From positions 682,001 through 746,000 of the forward strand of contig NZ_CP039432.1 of assembly GCF_005484805.1 (NCBI RefSeq): a DNA stretch of 64,000 nucleotides, read 5' to 3'. Source of the stretch: Rhodococcus sp. SGAir0479 (GTDB lineage: Bacteria > Actinomycetota > Actinomycetes > Mycobacteriales > Mycobacteriaceae). The first letter of the stretch is position 1; each line of letters starts with the position of its first letter. Under the pieces are notes generated by a model. The model did no database searches. It saw nothing but the letters and a program-made list of their open reading frames with translations, and was not told the DNA's origin. The position numbers were made by a program, and so were the translations under genes. Below are positions 60,871 to 64,000 of the stretch, piece after piece.

Positions 60871-60885
60871 TCCCGACCATCGGGA
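60871..60885. promoter_or_regulatory. Inverted repeat TCCCGA-cca-TCGGGA between CoA-transferase and SDR genes
   Basis: Perfect 6-base arms with a 3-base spacer lie 36 bases before the CoA-transferase ATG and 87 before the SDR start. A regulator acting on both divergent units could bind here. Confidence 0.35.
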
Positions 60886-60972
60886 AGTGACATGCACGGA
60901 CCCGCGCACCTACGGTGTGCTGGGTGAGACGTGCGCCACACCAGTGGCCTTCGACGACGGATGGAGTGGACC

Positions 60973-61836
60973 GTGGGCCTGAGTTCGGATCGGATCGTGG
61001 TGGTGACCGGCGCCAGCCGGGGCGCGGGCAAGGGCATCGCGCTGGCGTTGGGGGAGACCGGCGCCAAGGTGTACGTCACCGGACGGACGCAGACCGAGGG
61101 GGATGCGCCGCTGCCCGGCACGGTGTTCGCCACCGCCGAGGAGATCACCCGCCGCGGTGGTGAGGGCGTCCCGGTCGTGCTCGACCACAGCGACGACGCC
61201 CAGGTCGAGGCGTTCTTCGCGCGGCTCCGCGAGGAGCACGGCCGCCTGGACATTCTCGTCAACAATGCGCTCACCGTCCCGGATGCCCTGACCCAGAAGG
61301 GTCCGTTCTGGGAGAAGCCGCTGGCGCTGCTGGACGTGCTCGACGTCGGCATGCGCTCGAGCTATGTGTCGAGCTACTACGCCGCGCCGCTGCTGGCCGC
61401 CAACGGCGAGGGCCTCGTCGTCAACACGTCGTCCTTCGGCGGGACCTGCTACATGCACGGGCCGGCGTACGGGGCCGGCAAGGCCGCGGTCGACAAGATG
61501 GCCCACGACATGGCCGTGGACTTCCGGCCGTTCGACGTCGCGGTGGTCTCGCTGTGGATGGGTCTGCTGTTGACCGAGCGCACCAAGGCCGGATTCGACG
61601 CCAACCCGGGAGCGTACGACGGCCTGGCCGCGACCGCGGAGTCGGCGGAGTTCCCCGGCCGCGTCATCGACGCCCTCGCTCGCGACCCGCAGCTGATGAA
61701 GCGCAGCGGCCAGGTGCTGGTGGGCGCCGAGGTCGCGGAGGAACTCGGCGTCACGGACGTCGGGGGCAAGCAGCCGCCCTCGCACCGGGCGTTCCTCGGC
61801 AATCCGCCGGTGTTCTCCGACGCGGTCATCGACTGA
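60973..61836 (+). CDS. Short-chain dehydrogenase/reductase, DHRS1-like
   Basis: The 287-residue SDR has the cofactor motif VTGASRGAGKGIAL, NNAL in place of NNAG, Ser in NTSSFGGTCYMHG, and YGAGKAAVDKM with Tyr-x-x-x-Lys. The GRTQTEGDAPLPGTVFATAEEI block and the length resemble DHRS1-type enzymes. The GTG follows GGAG at 6 bases; an ATG 12 bases upstream is an alternative. It probably reduces a ketone or aldehyde in the same pathway as the lyase and dehydrogenases. A hairpin follows its stop. Confidence 0.9.
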   Translation: MGLSSDRIVVVTGASRGAGKGIALALGETGAKVYVTGRTQTEGDAPLPGTVFATAEEITRRGGEGVPVVLDHSDDAQVEAFFARLREEHGRLDILVNNALTVPDALTQKGPFWEKPLALLDVLDVGMRSSYVSSYYAAPLLAANGEGLVVNTSSFGGTCYMHGPAYGAGKAAVDKMAHDMAVDFRPFDVAVVSLWMGLLLTERTKAGFDANPGAYDGLAATAESAEFPGRVIDALARDPQLMKRSGQVLVGAEVAEELGVTDVGGKQPPSHRAFLGNPPVFSDAVID

Positions 61837-61883
61837 ATCGCCGCACCTGCGCGGCGCGCGGCTCCTCGGATTCGACCGCGGGG

Positions 61884-61902
61884 CCGGCGCGCCGCGCGCC
61901 GG
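61884..61902 (+). terminator. 8-bp stem terminator with short T-run
   Basis: Arms CCGGCGCG (61884-61891) and CGCGCCGG (61895-61902), followed by TTTC, lie 47 bases after the SDR stop and 43 before the next ATG. Confidence 0.65.
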
Positions 61903-61945
61903 TTTCTGGAACAGTGGTGGGCGGAAGGCTCCTCGAGGAGGCACG

Positions 61946-63118
61946 ATGCCCGCATCCGACGCGTTCGCCGGCGCCGCCGAACGGCGCTCGCGCATCACCG
62001 AGCAGGTCCGTCACTGGTGTGAGCGTGCGCGGCTCGACGGTAGGCACCCGGATCTGTCGGACGCGGCCGCCCTGCTCATCGCGGCGGGTCGGGTCGATCC
62101 CGCCACGCGGGAGATTTTGAGCGCCCGGCGCCGCGCGGGCCGCGCATTCCCATCGATCGGCGGCTTCGGCGAACTGCGCCGGCTGGCGGACGAGCACTCG
62201 CGGACCGTGGACCGGGCCGGGGCCCTGCGTCCCGGACCCGTGCAACTCGCCTACCGGTACCGGGCCGGTGAACTCGGCAAGCGGCTCGGGGCGCTGCGCT
62301 CGACGATGACCATGTCCGGCGCCCACTACGCGAGCGGGGTCCGGGCCATTCGCCGCGACCGCCGGGACGGCGTGCACCTGGATCTGGACCAGCGCGATGC
62401 GCTGTTCGACGCGCTCACCCGCACCCCGGCCCCGGTGTCGGTGCAGCGGCAGCACCTGCACGACGTGCGCAACGCGCTGCTCGAGGGCGCCGCGGTCCGG
62501 GTGGCCCGGATCTCCGACCGCAGCCGGGCGCGCGACGCAGGGCACCGTGTCGCGGAAGCACTCGAACGCGCCGCGATCTCCGACGACGACCGCTTCGTCG
62601 ATCGGTACGACACCCTGCTGTTCCTGGCCGGGACGCTGTACGACCGCATCGAGGGCTCGGGCGCATGGCATTCGGAGCACTTCTCGATCCAGCGCGCGCA
62701 GCTCGACCTGGCCGACGAGCTGACACAGATCGCCGTCGACACCGTCGCGTTGCACGGGATCGTGGGCGAACTCGACGGTGCACTCTCGTCCACGCCGGAG
62801 GCGCGGGAGCACGTGGCCTCCCGGCGCGCTGCACTCGAGCCGGTGTGGGACCAGCTGGTCGAGCGGGTGGCGGCACTGGCCCGGATCGGAGATCTGCTGG
62901 CGCACGCGGAGAGTCAGCTTCGTGCCGTGGCCTCGATGCGGTGGGCGACCGGTCTCGACCACCGGATCGACGAACTCATCGCACGGTCGGGCAACCGGGA
63001 ACTGTCGGCGGAGAACACCCATCAGGTCGGCGACCAACTCGGCGAGGTCGAGGAACTGCTCGGTGCCTTCCGGGCCACGCTGGGCGGGGACATCGCGGCG
63101 CTCACCGCGCGCGGGTAG
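61946..63118 (+). CDS. Conserved hypothetical protein, helix-rich
   Basis: The 390-residue soluble protein is almost entirely alpha-helical by composition, with many Arg/Ala/Glu/Leu heptad-like stretches (for example QRQHLHDVRNALLEGAAVRVARI and LERAAISDDDRFVDRY) and no recognised catalytic motif. It has no signal peptide or membrane segment. GAGGAGG precedes the ATG at excellent spacing. Possible roles include a cytoskeletal or DNA-associated function, but none is supported. Its end is 26 bases from the end of the convergent TetR gene. Confidence 0.72.
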   Translation: MPASDAFAGAAERRSRITEQVRHWCERARLDGRHPDLSDAAALLIAAGRVDPATREILSARRRAGRAFPSIGGFGELRRLADEHSRTVDRAGALRPGPVQLAYRYRAGELGKRLGALRSTMTMSGAHYASGVRAIRRDRRDGVHLDLDQRDALFDALTRTPAPVSVQRQHLHDVRNALLEGAAVRVARISDRSRARDAGHRVAEALERAAISDDDRFVDRYDTLLFLAGTLYDRIEGSGAWHSEHFSIQRAQLDLADELTQIAVDTVALHGIVGELDGALSSTPEAREHVASRRAALEPVWDQLVERVAALARIGDLLAHAESQLRAVASMRWATGLDHRIDELIARSGNRELSAENTHQVGDQLGEVEELLGAFRATLGGDIAALTARG

Positions 63119-63144
63119 CGCGCCCCACGAGGCGGACGGCGCCG

Positions 63145-63762
63145 TCAGCGGTGGGCGGTCGAGGTGAACTGAGCGGTCGCGGCGTCCACGATGTGCTCGG
63201 GGGTGGCGTCGATCTCGCCACCGAGCCAGGCGGTGATGAGTTCGGCGAGTCCGCCGACGAACATGAGAGCGGTGAGCTGATCGTGCGGTGAGGGGAGGGC
63301 TCTGTCTCCGTAGAGTTCGTGCGAGCCCTCCACGGTGAGCTGCGCGAACTCGCGCAGCAGCGTGCGGCGGTGGGTGCGGAGCGGTTCCGCGCCGGCCGAC
63401 TCGATGATCGTCGCTCGCCCTTTCCGCGGATCCGAGGTGAGGACCTGCACGAACGCGGCGATCGCGGCTCGGGCACGATCGTTCGGCGTGCCGGCGGGGG
63501 CCTCGAGTGCCGCGAGGACCGCTCGGCGGATCTCGTCCGCGATCCGCTGCACCAGTTGGGTCAGCAGATCGTCCCGGCTGCTGAAACTCTCGTAGAAGTA
63601 TCGCTCCGTGAGTTGTGCCTCGGCGCAGATCGCGGTCATGGTCGTTCCCTCACCGCCCGGGCGGCCGAACAACGCGAGGGCGGCCTCGAACAGCCGCTCA
63701 CGTCGTTCGGCGGTGCGCTCGATAGCGGTTCGGCCTTGATAGCGGCGGGGCTGCGGACTCAC
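63145..63762 (-). CDS. TetR-family transcriptional regulator
   Basis: The 205-residue regulator has the TetR DNA-binding domain (ERRERLFEAALALFGRPGGEGTTMTAICAEAQLTERYFYESFSSRDDLLTQL) and a helical ligand-binding domain with LTALMFVGGLAELITAWLGGEID. The GTG giving VSPQPRRYQG was chosen as the short start; the frame is open further upstream but into the divergent promoter region. It is divergent from the P450 gene, with repeated TGACA-type elements between, so regulation of the P450 is likely. Confidence 0.92.
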   Translation of the reverse strand: MSPQPRRYQGRTAIERTAERRERLFEAALALFGRPGGEGTTMTAICAEAQLTERYFYESFSSRDDLLTQLVQRIADEIRRAVLAALEAPAGTPNDRARAAIAAFVQVLTSDPRKGRATIIESAGAEPLRTHRRTLLREFAQLTVEGSHELYGDRALPSPHDQLTALMFVGGLAELITAWLGGEIDATPEHIVDAATAQFTSTAHR

Positions 63763-63837
63763 CGTTCGATGTTGACAGAGCCCCCGTCGCGGTTGACAGG
63801 CCGTCCTGGTGTGACCCAGACTACATCGAAAGTGACA

Positions 63838-63850
63838 TGACATCCTGTCA
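63838..63850. promoter_or_regulatory. TGACA-tcc-TGTCA operator candidate before the P450 gene
   Basis: Perfect 5-base arms with a 3-base spacer lie 24 bases before the P450 ATG. TGACA also occurs at 63833-63837. TTGACAG occurs at 63772-63778 and 63793-63799, 21 bases (two DNA turns) apart. These are likely sites for the divergent TetR protein. Confidence 0.45.
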
Positions 63851-63874
63851 GATTCTCTGCGAGGTGGGAGAGAC

Positions 63875-64000
63875 ATGGTCAAGGTGCTCGCCGAGGTGCC
63901 GTCCCATTCGGATCTGCGTCCGGTGCCGGGGTCGCCCGGTATCCCGTTGGTGGGTCACACGCTCGACTACATCCGCGACCCGCTGGCGCTCTTCCGCCGG
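63875..64000 (+). CDS. Cytochrome P450 (5' end only, cut by window edge)
   Basis: Only the first 42 codons are present. The sequence LRPVPGSPGIPLVGHTLDYIRDPLALFRR is the Pro-rich hinge and first helices of a cytochrome P450 (PPGPxGxPxxGHTL type). It would be a haem monooxygenase whose substrate cannot be judged from this fragment. GGTGGGAGAGAC precedes the ATG. It is probably controlled by the divergent TetR gene. Confidence 0.85.
   Translation, partial: MVKVLAEVPSHSDLRPVPGSPGIPLVGHTLDYIRDPLALFRR

Noticed and set aside
1-64000. CRISPR arrays, insertion sequences, prophage, tRNA or rRNA genes, toxin-antitoxin or restriction systems
   Set aside because: No regularly spaced repeats, transposase or integrase motifs, RNA-gene-like sequences or defence genes were found on reading both strands.

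Overview
The window is about 64 kb of very GC-rich, densely coded chromosome with both strands used. Its content points to the Mycobacteriales, most likely Rhodococcus or a close relative. The evidence is a multifunctional 2-oxoglutarate decarboxylase (Kgd), a mycothiol-type maleylpyruvate isomerase-like protein, FadD15- and AtsD-like proteins, many acyl-CoA enzymes, frequent GTG starts, and actinobacterial families such as DUF6153 and AMIN-like lipoproteins. I saw no rRNA, tRNA, insertion sequence, phage gene or CRISPR array. The species assignment is inference from gene content.

Layout. 1-11.2 kb (minus strand): 3'-truncated kgd, a fused two-half ABC exporter, an ABC ATPase with a damaged signature motif, a DUF305/DUF6153 pair that is probably a copper-handling unit, an alpha/beta hydrolase and an EcsC-like protein. 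11.4-16.1 kb: a VOC protein, a xi-class GST, a GNAT enzyme and a large STAND-LuxR regulator. 16.2-25.8 kb: lipid and acyl-CoA genes (hydrolase, acyl-CoA dehydrogenase, two crotonases, an adenylate-forming enzyme, thiolase) mixed with an adenine deaminase and two stress proteins (GlsB-like, Dps). 25.9-34 kb: a Tat-exported amidase-like lipoprotein, a sugar-lactone oxidase divergent from a TetR gene, a PLP aldolase/deaminase, a lipase-like protein, a mycothiol-type enzyme and FadD15. 34-43.8 kb: conserved unknowns, a phosphoribosyltransferase, TrpB2, a DEAD-box RNA helicase, an NlpC/P60 protein, an ABC exporter, an AMIN-like lipoprotein and endonuclease IV. 43.9-52.9 kb: an SDR, arylsulfatase, a MacB-type ABC pair, a MetX-like hydrolase and a secreted beta-lactamase-fold hydrolase. 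53.4-61.9 kb: a catabolic cluster with a heteromeric acyl-CoA dehydrogenase pair, a large SARP-STAND regulator, a translationally coupled CoA-transferase and HMG-CoA-lyase pair, and an SDR. 61.9-64 kb: an unknown protein, then a TetR regulator divergent from a P450 cut by the window edge.

The sequence-level signals I found most worth following are these: a MerR/SoxR-type promoter with a 19-bp spacer before the exporter at 42 kb; a 25-bp stem in the leader of the RNA helicase; a TACA-nn-TGTA box overlapping the start of the DUF6153-DUF305 unit; and several enzymes or ATPases whose key residue is replaced (amidase Lys to Thr, adenylate-forming enzyme Lys to Arg, STAND P-loop Lys to Arg, one ABC protein without LSGGQ). 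No defence island or other clearly new multi-gene system was recognised. The nearest to a new pathway module is the CoA-transferase/HMG-CoA-lyase pair within the 53-62 kb cluster.
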